Notes under the pieces: model-generated
The model's database searches: none
Told to the model about the DNA's origin: nothing
Seen by the model: only the letters and a program-made list of their open reading frames with translations
Source: Notamacropus eugenii
Lineage: Eukaryota > Chordata > Mammalia > Diprotodontia > Macropodidae
Direction: 5' to 3'
Assembly (NCBI RefSeq): GCF_028372415.1
Contig: NC_092874.1
Location: forward strand, 339,056,151-339,120,150
Length of the DNA: 64,000 nt
In this document: one piece after another, positions 22,950 through 35,314 of the stretch
Layout: each line of letters opens with the position of its first letter
How positions within the stretch are numbered: the first letter of the stretch is position 1
Position numbers and translations under genes: made by a program

Positions 22950-23081
22950 ATCAATGGAATAGGTTAGTTACAGAAGACACAACAGTCAATGACTATTGTA
23001 ATCTACTTTCTGATAAACCCAAAGACTCTGACTTCTTGGATAAGAACTCACTATTTGATGAAAACTGCTGAGAATATTGGT
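22950..23081 (+). mobile_element. Older L1 ORF2 fragment, left part
   Basis: Encodes QWNRLVTEDTTVNDYCNLLS and LDKNSLFDENC, equivalent to residues about 84-122 of the ORF2 segment at 23-1420. It ends abruptly at the 5' end of the next L1. An ORF2 fragment resumes at about 30045, so this is the left half of an interrupted element. Confidence 0.82.
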
Positions 23082-23405
23082 GGGGGCAGAGCCAAAATAG
23101 CAGAATTAGAGCAACTACTCACCTAAGCTCTAAGACAAACCCCTACAGATGCCTCAAAAAAGAGAATATGAATGGATTTTGTAGTGGCAGAATGTAATGA
23201 GACACTCTGTGGCAGATTCCAGCCGAGGACAGACTGGAAGGTTGATGAGAAGGATACGTTACACAGGACTGGAGAACCTCACAGTGCAGAGGCTGTACCA
23301 ACATGGTCCCGGTCATGGCAGGGCCAAGCAGGAAGCCCTGGGCGATCAGAGGCAGGGGCCACACTGAAGAATTTTGGCTTATCAACCCAGGATGAGAGTT
23401 CAGGG

Positions 23406-23465
<60 letters not shown>

Positions 23466-23550
23466 GGAGCCCCAGGTAACTGCAACAGTACCTCCTGATC
23501 CTATCAGCCCACAGATTAAATGTCTGTAAGTCACTTTCTTGAGCTTCCTG
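23082..23550 (+). promoter_or_regulatory. L1 5' leader, first module
   Basis: Begins GGGGGCAGAGCCAAAATAGC, an L1-type 5' end with a decayed YY1-like core. It includes a GA microsatellite at 23409-23462. It ends where a second L1-type start begins. Confidence 0.65.
23409..23462. repeat. (GA)n microsatellite
   Basis: 27 uninterrupted AG units inside the L1 5' leader. Confidence 0.97.
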
Positions 23551-24202
23551 GAGCCAAGATGGCATAGAGATTAGTAAATGCTATACCACTCCCCTTGTTG
23601 GCCTTGAAAAACTCATAAAACATTTCCCCAGGAAAAATCCTGGAAGAGTGGGATCAGTCAAAGGGGCAAATATACTCTTAGCTCATGGGACGAGGAAATC
23701 TCAACGGTGGGGACCTTCTTGCTCTGGCTAAAGGAGAGAGGATTGGAGCTGTCACAGACAGTCTCACTTCAACAAACCAGGAGGAGATCCTGAGCCCCAG
23801 TAGGGTGGAGCCCACAACCACCACCAACAGGACCCCAGGAGAGCCTCAGCACCCCAAGGGAATCAGGAAGACACTAGCACAGTTGGGTTTACCAACCCCT
23901 AAGTTGACTATGCTTTAACTCAGCAGAGGAGGCTCCTTGTGGGCAGGCCACCTCTCCCCCCACTTAACACAGCTAGTTCCAGAATAACTCCAGGGAAACC
24001 CAGAAAGACTGCATCTGGCCTCTGCTTTCAAACATCAGACAACTCAGCACCAGGTAAGTTGCAGCATTTTCCCTTCTAGCTGAAAGAGCCAGAGGCCACA
24101 AAACACAAAGCCTTAAGTTCTAGGCACAACAACTGTGGGACAGAGCTGTCAGTGCCACAGACACAGAGATCTACTTTCAAAGCCAGGAAAATGGTGGTCA
24201 TC
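23551..24202 (+). promoter_or_regulatory. L1 5' leader, second module
   Basis: Starts GGAGCCAAGATGGCATAGAG with an intact YY1-like core AAGATGGC (about 23557-23564) and runs to the ORF1 start. The two modules resemble each other only at the start, so this is not a simple monomer duplication. Confidence 0.65.
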
Positions 24203-25242
24203 ATGAGTAAGAAGAAAAGTAGAAAAGAAAAGACCATAGCACTTTTGCTGTGGAACAAGGACCAAAACACAAATACCAACAAGGTCAGCATTGAGACTGT
24301 CCTCCCATCTGAAATTTCAGAAGGGAATATGAATGGATCTCAAGACAAAAGAGTATTCTTGGAAGAGCTCAAGAAAGATCTTAGAAGTCAAATTAGAGAA
24401 ATAGAAGAAAAACTGGCCATTGATTTTAAAATTTTCTAAAAAGAAATCAAGAAGAATTTAAAAGGACAATTGAACAAATGGAAAAGGAAGTACAAAACCC
24501 AAGTGGAGAAAATAACAGCTTAAAAAGAAGAATTGGACAGATGGAAAAGATGATGTAAAACCTAACTGAAGAAAACAATTTAATAAAAATTAGAATCAGG
24601 AAAGTATAAACTAATGGCTCTAAGAAACATCAAGAATCAGTCAAACAGAATCTAAAGAATGAAAAGGTAGAAGAAAGTGCAAAATATCTAACTGGAAAAA
24701 CAACGGACCTGAAAAATAGACCCAGGAGAGAAAATCTAAGAATTATTGATGTACCAGAAAGCCATGATGGAAAAAGAGCCTGGGAAATTTTTTCCAAAGA
24801 ATCATCAAGGAAACCTCTCCAGAAGTCCTAGATCTAGAGGGCAAAATCGTCTCTGAAAGAATCCACAATTCACCTCCTGAAAGGGTACCATCCTAAAAAC
24901 ACCAAGGAATATCATTGTTAAATTCCTGAACTGTCGAATGAAGGAGAAGAAACTGCACGCAGCCAGAAAGAAAGTATTCAAATCTTGAGGAACTACAGTG
25001 AAGATCACACAAGACCTTGCAGCTTCTACATTAAAAAATAGAAGGGATTGGAATATGATATTCTGAAAGGCAAAGGAGCTAGGACTACAACCAAGGATCA
25101 ATTACCCAGCAAAGTTGAGCACAATATTTCAGGCAAGGAATGGACATTCAATGAAATATGGGTTTTCCATACCTTCCTGAAAGAAAGGCCAGAGGTCAGT
25201 AGGAAATTTGAGTATCAAACACAAGTCATAAGAGATGCATAA
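24203..25242 (+). pseudogene. L1 ORF1 remnant
   Basis: L1 ORF1 RNA-binding protein gene, broken. The chosen ATG at 24203 opens MSKKKSRKEKTIALLLWNKD, which aligns with the basic N-terminus of the HAL1 ORF1s. The frame runs through the first coiled-coil heptads and stops at 24439. Further parts are recognisable: an acidic/basic coiled coil (24440-24680), the RRM (CCAGAAAGCCATGATGG DNA near 24757-24773) and the C-terminal domain with a WTFNEIWVFHTFLKERPE segment, ending at 25242. It has multiple stops and shifts. Confidence 0.82.
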
Positions 25243-25850
25243 AAGGTAGATAGCAGAAAAACGAACTTGTTATGCAATATGTCCAAACTGATTACATCTC
25301 TGTAAGGGAAGATGATACTTGTTAATGTTGAAAATTGAATATTTATTATGATATGTAAAGGTAATATACATAGATAGAGGGAGTAGGTAAAAAGTAAATG
25401 ATGTGATGATAAAAATGTGATTGAAGGGTGCAGAGGGATTGTAGTGGGAGATAAGAAAAGGAGGAGGCAGAAAAAGGTAAATTATATCAGAGGAAGAGGC
25501 ACAAAACTGTATTACAGTAGGGAAAGAGGGGAGGGGCATGAGCATTGTTTGAGATTTACTCTTATCTGACTTGGTTCAAGGAGGAAACAACAAAGTCAGT
25601 TAAGTATAGAAACCTATCGTATTCTATAGGCTGCAGGAGGAGAAGGAGGAAAGAAAAGGGAGGTGAGGAGAAAATGGAGGGAAGAAGTAGTAAGGAAAAA
25701 GGGGAGTAAATGGGAGGGGGGCTGAATGGAGGAAAGGAAGACTAAGGGAGGTAGTGGACAAAAATGAAAACTGTATTATGAAGGGGAAGTGAGAAGGGAG
25801 AACTAAAAGCATAAATGGAGGGAAAGAGGATGGAGGGAAAAACACAGATA
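25243..25850 (+). other. L1 purine-rich inter-ORF region
   Basis: Strongly GA-rich on the sense strand with no ORF. It corresponds to the tail region of the HAL1 copies, which supports their derivation from L1 by loss of ORF2. Confidence 0.75.
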
Positions 25851-25854
25851 ATAA

Positions 25855-28800
25855 TCATAACTGTGAATGTGAATGGTATGAACTCTCCAATAAAATTGAG
25901 ATGGATAGCAGAATAGACCAGAAACCATAATCCAACAAAATGTTGTTTACAAGAAACACATTTGAAACAAAGCGATACACACTGAGTAAAGATAAAAGGA
26001 TGAGCAGAATATATTGTGCTTTATCTGATATAAAAATAGCAGGGGGTAGCAATAAATCTCAGACAAATCAAAAGTAGAAATATATCAAATCCAAAGAGAT
26101 AAGGAAGGAAACTAAATTCTGCTGAAAGGTACCATAAAAAATGAAGCAATATCATTACTGTATGCTCCATGGGGCATAGCACCAAAATTCTTGAGAAGTT
26201 AAAGGAGTTACAGGAAGAAATAAACAGTAAAATTATACTACTGGGGGATCTCAACCTCTCCATCTCTGAATCTGGTAAATCTAACCTCAAAATAAACATG
26301 ACAGTAGTTAAGAAGGCAAATAAAACTCTGGATAAGGTAGATATGATAGATATCTGGAGAAAATTGAGCGCATAGACAGGAGTTTATCCTTTTTTCTCAG
26401 CGGTTCATGGCCCACATACAAAAAAGGACCATGTACTGGGCCATACAAACCTCAGAATTCAGTGCAGAAAGGTAGAGATAGTAAATGCATCCTTCTCACA
26501 TCATAATGCAATGTAAGTGATGTATAATGAAAGGCCATGGAACTATAGATGAAAAATTAATTGGCAACTGAATAATCAAATCCTGAAGAAAGAGTGGGTT
26601 AAACAACAAATCACAGAAACAACGAACAACTTCATTGAACAGAATGACAATAATGACATAACCTATCTCATTTTATGGGATGTTGGAAAAACAATTCTTA
26701 TGGGAAGTTTTATATTTTTTAATGCCTACCTGAATAAAACAGAGAAAGGGGAGATCAATGAAGTGGGCATATACCTGAAAAAGCTAGAAAAAGTACAAAT
26801 TGAAAATTGCCAAGTAAATATCAAATTAGAAATACTGAAAACCAAAGGAGAGATTAATAAAATTGAAATGAAGAAAACAATTGAACTAATAAATAAAACT
26901 AAGAGTTGCTTTTATGACAAAAAGTAGCAAAATTGATAAACCTTTCTTCAATTTGATTTAAAAAAAAAGAAAACCAAATTACCAATATCAAAAATAAAAG
27001 GGGTAAATGAACCTCCAATGAGGAGGAAATTAAAACAACAATTAAAAAATACTTTGGCCAACTGTATTCCCATAAATTCCACAATGTAAATTAGAGGACT
27101 GATCATTTAAAAAAATACACATTGCACAGATTAACAGAAGAAGTTGAACACTTAAATGACCCATTTTGAAAAAAAAGTAATTGAACAAGCTATCAGAGAA
27201 CTCCCTAGGAAAATATTTATAGGGCCAAATGAATTTGCAAGTGAATTCTAGCAAACATTTAAAGAACAGTTCATTTCAATACTACCCAGAGTATTTGGGA
27301 AAATTGGGGAAGGGGTCACCCAAATTCTTCTTACATGGTTTTGATAACTAAACCAGGAAGAGCCAAAACAGAGAAAGAAAATTATAGACCAACTTCTCTA
27401 ATGAATATAGATGCAAAAAATTTTAAATAAGACTTTAGCAAGAAGAATACAATGGTTTATCATGAGAATAATACATTTGGATCAGGTAGCATTTGCACCA
27501 GGAATGCAGGGCTGGTTCAATATTAGGAAAACTAGTAGCATTATTGGTCATATCAACAGTAAAACTAACAGAAGTCAAATGATTATTTCAATAGATGCAG
27601 AAAAAGATTTTGAATAAGTACAGCATCCATTCCTATTAAAAACATTGGAGAGCATAGGAATAAATGGAACTTTCCATAAAATACTAACCAGTATCTACCT
27701 ACGACCTTCAGCAAGCATTGTATGCAATGCGATAAGCTAGATGAATTTCCAGTATGATCAAGAGTGAAACAAGAATGTCCATTATCACCACTATTATTTA
27801 ATATGGTACTAAAAATACTAGCTGTAGCAATAAGAGAAGAAAAAGGTATTGCAGGAATTAGAAAAAGGAAAGAAGAAACTAAGATATCACTTGTTGCAGA
27901 TGATACCATGTTATACTTAAAGAATCTCAGAAAATCAAGTAAAAAAACTACTTGAGATAATAAAGAACTTTGGCAAATTTGCATGTTCCAAAATAAACTC
28001 AGATAAATCATGTGTGTGTCTATATATTACTTACAAAGCCCAACAGCAAGAGATAGAAAGACAAATCACATCTAAAGTTACTATAGACACTACCAAATAT
28101 CTGAGATTCTACCTGCCAAAACAAATCCAGGGATTATATAAACACAATTACAAAACACTTTTCCCACAAATAAAGTCAGATCTGTATAAATGTAAAAATA
28201 TTAGTTGCTCGTGGGTAGACTGGGTCAATATAATAAAAACGACAACTCTACCTAAATTAATGTAGCTATTCAGTGTCATACCAATAAAACTACCAGATAA
28301 TTATTTCCTAGAACTAGAAAAAGATAACATCAAAATTCATTTGGAAGAACAAATGTTCCAGAATATCAAGGAAACTAATGTAAAGAAATGCTTGGGAATG
28401 TGGCCTAGCCCTACCAAATTTCAAATTGTATTATAAAGTTGCAATCATCAAGACCACTTGGTACTGGATAAGAAACCGAGGGGTAGACCAGTGGAATAGG
28501 TTAGGTACTCAAGACACAGTAGTCAATGACTATAGTAATCTACTGTTTGATAAAACTAAGGAATCCAGAATAAGACCTCACTGTTTGACAAAAATTGTTG
28601 GGAAAACTGGATAACAGTGTGAAGAAAACTAGGAATAGACCAATGCCTGACACTGTACACAAGAATAAAGTCAAAACGGACACATGATATAGGTACAAAG
28701 ACTGGTACAATAAACAAATTAGGGAAGCAAGAAATAGTGTATTTGTCAGATTTATGGAGAATGGAGAAATTTTTGACTAAAGAAGAGATAGAAAACATTA

Positions 28801-29626
28801 TGAAGTGCAAAACTGGTAATTTTGATTCCATTAAATTTAAAAGTTTTGCACAAACTAGCACAATGAAATCAAGATTAGAGGGAAGCAGAAAACTGAAAAT
28901 GAAGTTTTGCAACTCGTATCAGTGATAAAGGTTTCATTTCTAAAATATATAAGAACTGAGTCAAAAGTGTAAGAATACAATTTATTCTCCCATGGATAAA
29001 TGGTCAAAGGATATGACCAGGCAGTTTTTTGAGGAAGAAATTAAAGCTATCTATAGTCATATGAAAAAAATGCTCTAATTCCCTATTGATTAGAGAGATG
29101 TAAATTAAAACAACTTTAAGGCACAATATCATACGTATCAAATTGGCTAGCATGAAAAAAGAGAAAGATAATATATGTTGGAGAAGATGTAGGAGATTTG
29201 GGATGTTATTTCATTGTTGTTGGAGCTGTGAGTTGATCCCACCATTCTGGGAGCAATTTGGAACTGTGCCCCAAGGCCTATAAAAATGTGCATACATTTT
29301 GACTCAGCAATATCACTTCTAGGACTGTATTCCAAAGAGATCATAAAAATGGGAAAGGGCCCCACATGTACAAAAAAATTTGTAGCAGCTCTCATTGTGG
29401 TGGCCAAAAAGTGGAAATCAATGGGATGCCCATCAACTGCGGAATAGATGAACAAGTTGTGGTATCTGAATATAATGGGATACTATTGTGCTATAAGATA
29501 TGATTAAGAGGAAGACTTCAAAGAGGCCTGGAAAGACTTTTATGAACTGATGGTGAGTGAAGGAGCAGAACCAGGAAAACTTTGTACACAACAACAAGCA
29601 CAGTATGTGAGGAATTTTTCTGGTAG
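25855..29626 (+). pseudogene. L1 ORF2 remnant (endonuclease, RT, C-terminal region)
   Basis: Decayed L1 ORF2. In order: the endonuclease start (ITVNVNGMNSPIK near 25857-25897), the CCLQETHL motif (about 25942-25967), a GDLN motif (LLGDLNLS, near 26240-26265), the RT with [18 protein letters not shown] (27480-27535), a CPLSPLLFN block (27776-27800), and VADD in place of the usual FADD catalytic motif (about 27892-27905). It ends with the C-terminal region and the same terminal VRNFSG-like segment, with TAG at 29624-29626. Stops and frameshifts occur throughout, so no product is possible. Confidence 0.88.
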
Positions 29627-30028
29627 ACGTAGTCCTTCATGGCAATGTGAGGACCTAAAAAATTCCCAATGAACTTTTGAGGCAAAATGCCTTCCACATC
29701 CAGAGAAATAACTGTGGAATTGGATCGCAGAATGAAGCAGATCATTTTCTTCTCTGTAATGTTTTGTTTTGTTTTTTGGTTTCTCCCATTCATTTTAATT
29801 CTTCTATTAAACATGGCTAAGGTGAAATTGCACCTAATTGAAATGTAAGTGTAGAACTTATATAGGATTGCTTTCCATCTCAAGAGGGAGTAGGGAGGGA
29901 AGGGGGAAAACTGTGGAGGAACAGGAAAAATCTAAGATACATGAAAATGATTGTAGAATATTGAAAATAAATAATCATAAAAATAAACAAACAAGCAAAC
30001 AAACAAATAAATAAACAAGAAACAAGAA
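29627..30028 (+). other. L1 3' UTR and A-rich tail
   Basis: 3' UTR with a G-rich block at 29884-29908 and a tail of A, CAAA and TAAA units (about 29940-30028). The same 3' UTR type occurs in antisense at 45055-45290. Confidence 0.75.
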
Positions 30029-30315
30029 AGCTAACAACATCTTTCATTTTGCACCAAGATGGTTATACCATAAACAAATTAAGAGAGCAAATGAGAGTTT
30101 ACATGTGAGATATGTATGGAGAAAGGAAGAGTTTTTGACTAAACAACAGTTAGAAAACATTACAAAATGTGAAATCAATACTTTTGATTATATTAAATGA
30201 AAAAGCTTTTCCTTAAACAAAGCCAATGCAACCAAGATTAGAAGGAAATCAGAAAGCTGAGACACGATTTTCAGAGCCCTCATCTGAAAAAGACCTGATT
30301 TTTAAAATGTGACTA
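30029..30315 (+). mobile_element. Older L1 ORF2 fragment, right part
   Basis: Resumes ORF2 at the region equivalent to about residues 155-240 of the 23-1420 ORF: ACCATAAACAAATTAAGAG (30068-30086), then GTATGGAGAAAGGAAGAG and GACCTGATTTTTAAAATG (30291-30308). Together with 22950-23081 it flanks the inserted L1. Confidence 0.72.
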
Positions 30316-30387
30316 GACCAGCATGGTTTGGAGAGTTTCAAAAGACGTTTCGTTCTGTTGTTGACTCATTCTGATTTTGACAAGTCT

Positions 30388-30488
30388 TTCTGTCTCTCTG
30401 TCTCTGTCTGTCTCTCTGTCTGTCTCTGTCTCTGTCTCTGTCTCTCTCTGTCTGTCTCTGTCTCTCTGTCTCTCTGTCTCTGTCTCTG

Positions 30489-30570
<82 letters not shown>

Positions 30571-30580
30571 ACACACACAC
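30388..30580. repeat. (TCTG)n/(TC)n-(CA)n microsatellite
   Basis: TC and TCTG units to 30533, then CA units. The ORFs across it are artefacts. Confidence 0.97.
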
Positions 30581-30689
30581 AAGTCCTAAGTAATTTCATC
30601 AGCTGACAAAGACTTGTAGACTCACTCTTTTAAAAGAAAAGTTCATAGTTTTTACTCATAGCTGAGCTGATAGCTAGTCTCTATACAGA

Positions 30690-30890
30690 TCTTTAAGCTT
30701 GCAAGTTTAAAATTCTGTTTTTTATCCTTATAACAACCTTGTGACATAGGTGTTATTAATAAATCCATTTTATAAATGAAGAAACTGAGGCCAAGAGAAG
30801 GCTAAGTAACTTGATGAGTACCACACATGCAGTAAATGATCAAGGTAGAACTTAAGCTCAGATTTTCTTGACACTATTCACTATGCCTCT
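30690..30890 (-). mobile_element. MIR-like SINE, antisense
   Basis: Plus strand: ATCCTTATAACAACCTTGTG, CCATTTTATAAATGAAGAAA and CTGAGGCCAAGAGAAGGC, ending CACTATGCCTCTTTGC. Same family and orientation as 22715-22930. Confidence 0.65.
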
Positions 30891-30899
30891 TTGCTTCTT

Positions 30900-31080
30900 A
30901 GTTCATTCTGTTTTCCCAAGTTTTAGAATTCAAAGCACTTATTGTTGAGTACTTTTGAGATGAAAGAAATACACTTACACTGCTTTTCATTTTTGCCTTT
31001 CCAAACCACATAATCCTCTGGATTTAAGTTCGGCATATGCAAATTACACTAAGGCTTTAAAAAGGCTCAAGATGACATTA
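30900..31080. other. No feature recognised
   Basis: Non-repetitive sequence between the SINE and an old L1 3' end. Confidence 0.4.
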
Positions 31081-31084
31081 GGAG

Positions 31085-31960
31085 GAGAAGTTCAATTGCA
31101 CAAGTTAGAAAAATTTCTGCACAAATAAAATCAGTGCAGCTGAAATGAGAAAGGAGACAATTGATAACTTATTTGCAAAAAAAATAGTTTAATAAAACTG
31201 TTTTAATATCAAAGTTGTGTGAAGGATTTTTCATGTATTTAAGAATGATATTCATTCCCAAATAGAAAGTCAAAGAATATGAAAAGGAAGTTCTCAAAGA
31301 AGAAAATTCAAGCAATGAGCAATCTTATAAAATGCTCCCAATCACTAACAATTGTACAAATATGTTCTTTTAAACGTCTGAAGTTCTACCCGACACTTAC
31401 AGTTTTGGCAAAGAAGACAAAAGTTAAAATCGATATTATTAGAGGGGCTGAAGAAAGTCAGGAGCATCAATACATTTTTGACAGAGATGTGAATTGATGT
31501 GGCCCTTCTGGAAAGCAATTCAAAATATTGTACCAAAAGGTTTTAAAGTGAGTATATCTTTTGATCCAAGGATACCACTGCTGGACCTATTCTCCACAGA
31601 GATAAAAGGAAGAGAGGAAAAATTTATATGTACAAAAACTGTTATAATAAACTATTTTTGTTACAGCAAACAACTAGAAAGCAAGAGGGTTTCCATAGAT
31701 AGGGAAGAACTGAATATATTATTGCAAATAAAAGTGATGAAATAGTAATTATCTATAAGAAATATCAAAAAGAATGACATTAGAAGAATTTAGGAAGACA
31801 TGAGAATCCTGATCAATAACTTCTCTAGAGGAATGATGATATAGTATGCTTTCCACTTTCTGATAGAAAAGTAATAAGCTAAAGACACTAAATAAGAGGA
31901 ATATTTTTGGATGTACCAAATGTAGTGATATGATTGCCTGACCTCTGTGGAGTCATCCCA
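31085..31960 (+). mobile_element. Old L1 3' end
   Basis: Decayed ORF2 C-terminal region. AATAAAATCAGTGCAGCTGA (31124-31143) matches the KPNATKIRR coding segment of the first L1. Then follow a TGGCCCTTCTGGAAAGCAAT block (31500-31519), equivalent to the QPFWRAIWN region, and AGGATACCACTGCTGGACCT. It overlaps the region covered by 30029-30315, so it is a separate copy. Confidence 0.75.
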
Positions 31961-32278
31961 TTGATATTGTTTATGCTACTTGTTTCACAAAATTCACCCT
32001 TAATAAAATCTCATCCCATTTAAACCCCCAATGTTCCTTTCCATTGCTGTTCTAATTCACTATATTTAAATTTATTTTCCATTGTTGTATTTCATGATTT
32101 GAAATTATAGAGCAAATCTTGAAAAATGATGGCATTTAAAATGTGGGATCTAAAGATCCTAAAGTCGCTTTTCCAAAAACATATGTTGCTTTGCCAATTT
32201 ACTTAATTCAGTTTTTCCCTACTCAGTTCTGGGCCCAGATTAGTGCCTATTTATAAGACATGTTGATTAATGACTAAT

Positions 32279-32281
<3 letters not shown>
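31961..32281. other. No feature recognised
   Basis: Non-repetitive sequence. May include a decayed L1 3' UTR at its left end. Confidence 0.4.
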
Positions 32282-32357
<76 letters not shown>

Positions 32358-32376
32358 TTTGTGTGTGTGTGTGTGT
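32282..32376. repeat. (CT)n-(GT)n microsatellite
   Basis: About 36 uninterrupted CT units (32282-32354) followed by a short GT array (32360-32376). Confidence 0.98.
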
Positions 32377-32389
32377 AAAACTGGAAATT

Positions 32390-33188
32390 AACAATAGAGA
32401 GAAGGCAACAGCATTAGAGGGTATTGAAAAAAGCTTCTTATAGAAGGTAGGATTTTAGTTGAGTGTTGAAGGAAGTCAGGGAAGCCAGGAAGTAGAAATG
32501 AGAAAGATCATTCTAGGCATGAGGGACATCCATTGAAAAGGCCTGGAATCAGGAGATGAAGTATCTAATACAAGGAACAACAAGGAAATCACTTATTTCA
32601 CTTAAGCAATCAAAAACTTCAGTGGATTACTTAATATGTTCAGGTGGGAAGAGTATGGTTTAAGAAGACTGAAAAAATAAAGGGGGATCAGAATAAAAAT
32701 GGAATTGAATAACAGGACTTTATATTTGATTTTCGGGACCTAATGGAGCCACTACATTTTATTGAATGGGAAGAGTGTGTGTGACATTATCAGGTCTACA
32801 CTTTCAGGAGTTTAATTAAATAACTGAATGGAGAATGAACTAGAGGAGGAGAAGAGGAGGCAAGAAAGTCAACCAGTAGGCTATTGCAATACTTGAGTTG
32901 TTAAGTAGTAAGAACCTGCATCTGAATGGTGTGTCAGAGGAGAGAATGGGACATATTTGACAGATGTTACAAAAGTAAAATCAACATGACTTGGCAACAG
33001 ATGGCATGCAGTGATTGAGAGAGTTTGAGACAAGAATAACATCTAAGTTGAATGCCTGTGACTGGGAGAGTGGTGGTGCCTTTAACGATAAGAGGAAATT
33101 TTGCAAGAAGGGATAGTTTTTTTGGGAAGGGGGAAGACAATTAATTCAGTAGTAGACACATCAAGTTTAAGATATCTATGAGAATTTC
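32390..33188 (-). mobile_element. L2 LINE, part 1 (antisense)
   Basis: The plus strand is the antisense of L2 ORF2 downstream of the RT core: CATTCTAGGCATGAGGGAC, GGTGGTGCCTTTAACGATAA, and GACACATCAAGTTTAAGAT at the break. It is cut at about 33188 by an internally deleted L1 and resumes at 37719 in the expected order. Confidence 0.75.
33169..33188. repeat. Imperfect target-site duplication of the deleted L1, left
   Basis: AAGATATCTATGAG resembles AAGATGTCTATTAG at 37719-37732 (12 of 14 identical). The L2 sequence is continuous when one copy and the intervening DNA are removed. Confidence 0.65.
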
Positions 33189-33189
33189 T

Positions 33190-33537
33190 GGGAGCCAAGA
33201 TGGAAGAATAAGCAGAAAATTACTCATTATGCTTCAGGTGAAATATAATAAAAGAACTCTGACATACTACCTCAAACCTATCAGAATGACTAATATGGCA
33301 AAAAAAAAACAAGGTCTTAGATAATTGAAAATGTGTAGGAAAATTGAGACACTATTGCACTGTTTGTGGAATTGTGAAGTGATCTAATCATTCTGGAGAG
33401 CAATTTGGAATTACGCTCAAAGAGCAATAAAATTCTACATTCCCTTTGGTACATCAATGCTACTACTAGGTCTATATCCCAAAGAGATCATAAAAGAGGT
33501 AATTATAGGTACAAAAGGATTTATAGCAACTCTTTTT
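33190..33537 (+). mobile_element. Internally deleted L1, left part
   Basis: Starts GGGAGCCAAGATGGAAGAAT, an L1 5' end. After about 45 bp it jumps to the ORF2 C-terminal region (AAAGAACTCTGACATACTAC, 33250-33269, then a TGGAGAGCAATTTGGAATTA block). It is interrupted at 33537 by HAL1 copy D and continues at 37125. Confidence 0.75.
33527..33537. repeat. Target-site duplication of HAL1 copy D, left
   Basis: CAACTCTTTTT, repeated exactly at 37125-37135. Removing one copy plus the element restores a continuous L1 reading (..TTATAGCAACTCTTTTT joined to GTATTAGCAAAGAATTGG). Confidence 0.85.
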
Positions 33538-34505
33538 TTGTTCTTGTCTTTATATTTTTTTTTCCAACTTTGGGTCAGGTGATATTTCTTTTAACGCATT
33601 TACAATATAGATCACAAATGGATTTTTTTTTAACATTAACCAGCTGAGACACAAATAATAACTATGTATGCTAACTTCATAAGCCCTTGACCTAATTGTC
33701 ACCACACTATCACTAAGAATTAAAGGACCTTAACTTGTTGTTGTTGGTCTAAAGTTCTAAGTCTAATAGCTTAATTTTAGACTTGATCTCGGATATTCCC
33801 CTACCAACAATCTATAATTTAATAGACCTGGTATTAAGCTTATAAACCTTTTGACTTTAGGAAATTGCTACTAAGAGTAGGGACATTGCAGGGAAACACT
33901 ATCTCCCCAACTTCATGTCAATTACAGGCAGGAGTAGATTCTCAACTCGCATTCAGTGAGGCTTAAAGTCTGCCAGGTGTCAGTGTGGAAATTGAGTCAG
34001 GAGAATCCTACCTCAGCTTAGGCTGAACAGCCACTCTCCCACCCTTCCCATGAGATCACCTTTTGCAGTTCACACCAGCATCTCACAGGCTTACTGGCAT
34101 CATGGATTGGAGGATCAGACCGCCTTTGTTGCTATCCATACCTGGACTTAGACTCAGCCACTTAATTAATAGTACTATAGTATCTTAAAATATCAAGTTC
34201 CAATAACCAGGTTTCAGATATGACCATAATTTCACATTGGCTAAGGAACATCTTTTGAGGTAGGTCTTAAGTGGCTTACATGTCTTTCTATACCTGTTCT
34301 AGTTCCTGCTTAAATAACAATCATAAAATCAAATTTACCATTAAAACCTTAACTTTTCCATCAATGCCAAATTTTACCTGAAGTTACCTGTCTCTGGGAG
34401 TCTTAGACTAAAATTCATTTCCCCAAACTAAAGATGTCTCTGATTTAGTCTCAGTAATTAATTCAGTCAATTGTTTTCATACTAAGTGCTTTTACATCCC
34501 TTTGT
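33538..34505 (-). other. Extra 3' module of HAL1 copy D
   Basis: Non-coding segment of unknown origin forming the 3' end of copy D. It aligns along its length with 59204-60185 of copy E, for example AAGAGTAGGGACATTGCAGG (33874-33893 and 59545-59564) and TTATTGTTGTTGGTCTAAAG-like sequence. It does not resemble the L1 3' UTRs elsewhere in the window. Confidence 0.75.
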
Positions 34506-35305
34506 AACTTGTCCATTTTTTCTCCCCATCTCTCCTCTTCCTCCGCCCCCAATACCTTGCATTCTGATTACCCCTTCCCTCAATGAGTCCTCCCCTCTAT
34601 CACATCCCACCCTTCCTTTATCCCCATCTTCTCTCTTTTCTTGTACCGCAAAATAAATTTCTACACCCCATTCTCTGTGTTTCTTATTTCCTGGCTATAT
34701 GCAATAATACTTTCTCAACATTTGTTTCTAATACTTTGAATTCTACCTTCCTTCCCTCCCTCTCTCCCTCCTCATCCCCACTGAGAAGGCAAGCAACTCA
34801 ATACAGGCTATATATGTGTCGTTTTGCAAAAGACTTCCATAACAATCATGTTGTGTAATACTAACTCTATTGCCTTCTGTCCCACTCTAATCCCCTTTAT
34901 TTTATTCCCTCATTTGACTTTGTCCCTTCCCAAAAGTGTTTATTTCTACTTACTCCCTTCTCCCATTTGCCCTGCTTTCTATCATTCCCCTCACGCCACT
35001 TGTCGCCTCCTCCCCTTCTTTCCTGTAATGTAAGATACATTTTCATACCAAATTTAGTGAGCATGTTATTCCCTTCTTATGCCATATGTGGACAGAGGAG
35101 CTTCACTTTTCCCCTCTCCCCTTCTCCCTTTTCTCCTCCAATGAACAAGATTTTCCTTTATTTATTTTATGAGTTATATCATGCCCCATTCCACTTCTCC
35201 CTTTCTCCTCCCAGTATTTTCCTCCCTCACGCCTTAATTTTTTTTATATTTTTTTTGTGGATATCATCTCTTCTGATTCAACACAGCCTGTACTCTGTGT
35301 CTCTC

Positions 35306-35314
35306 TGTGTGTGT

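Larger units (their letters stand above)
23082..30028 (+). mobile_element. Near full-length, decayed L1
   Basis: About 6.9 kb: 5' leader with two L1-type starts (23082 and 23551), ORF1 (24203-25242), purine-rich inter-ORF region (25243-25850), ORF2 (about 25855-29626), a 3' UTR with G-rich block (29884-29908) and an A/CAAA-rich tail (about 29940-30028). Both ORFs carry many stops and frameshifts, so it is inactive. It sits inside an older L1 ORF2 fragment (22950-23081 and about 30045-30315), of which roughly 90-100 bp is not found on either side. No clear TSD was seen. Confidence 0.88.
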
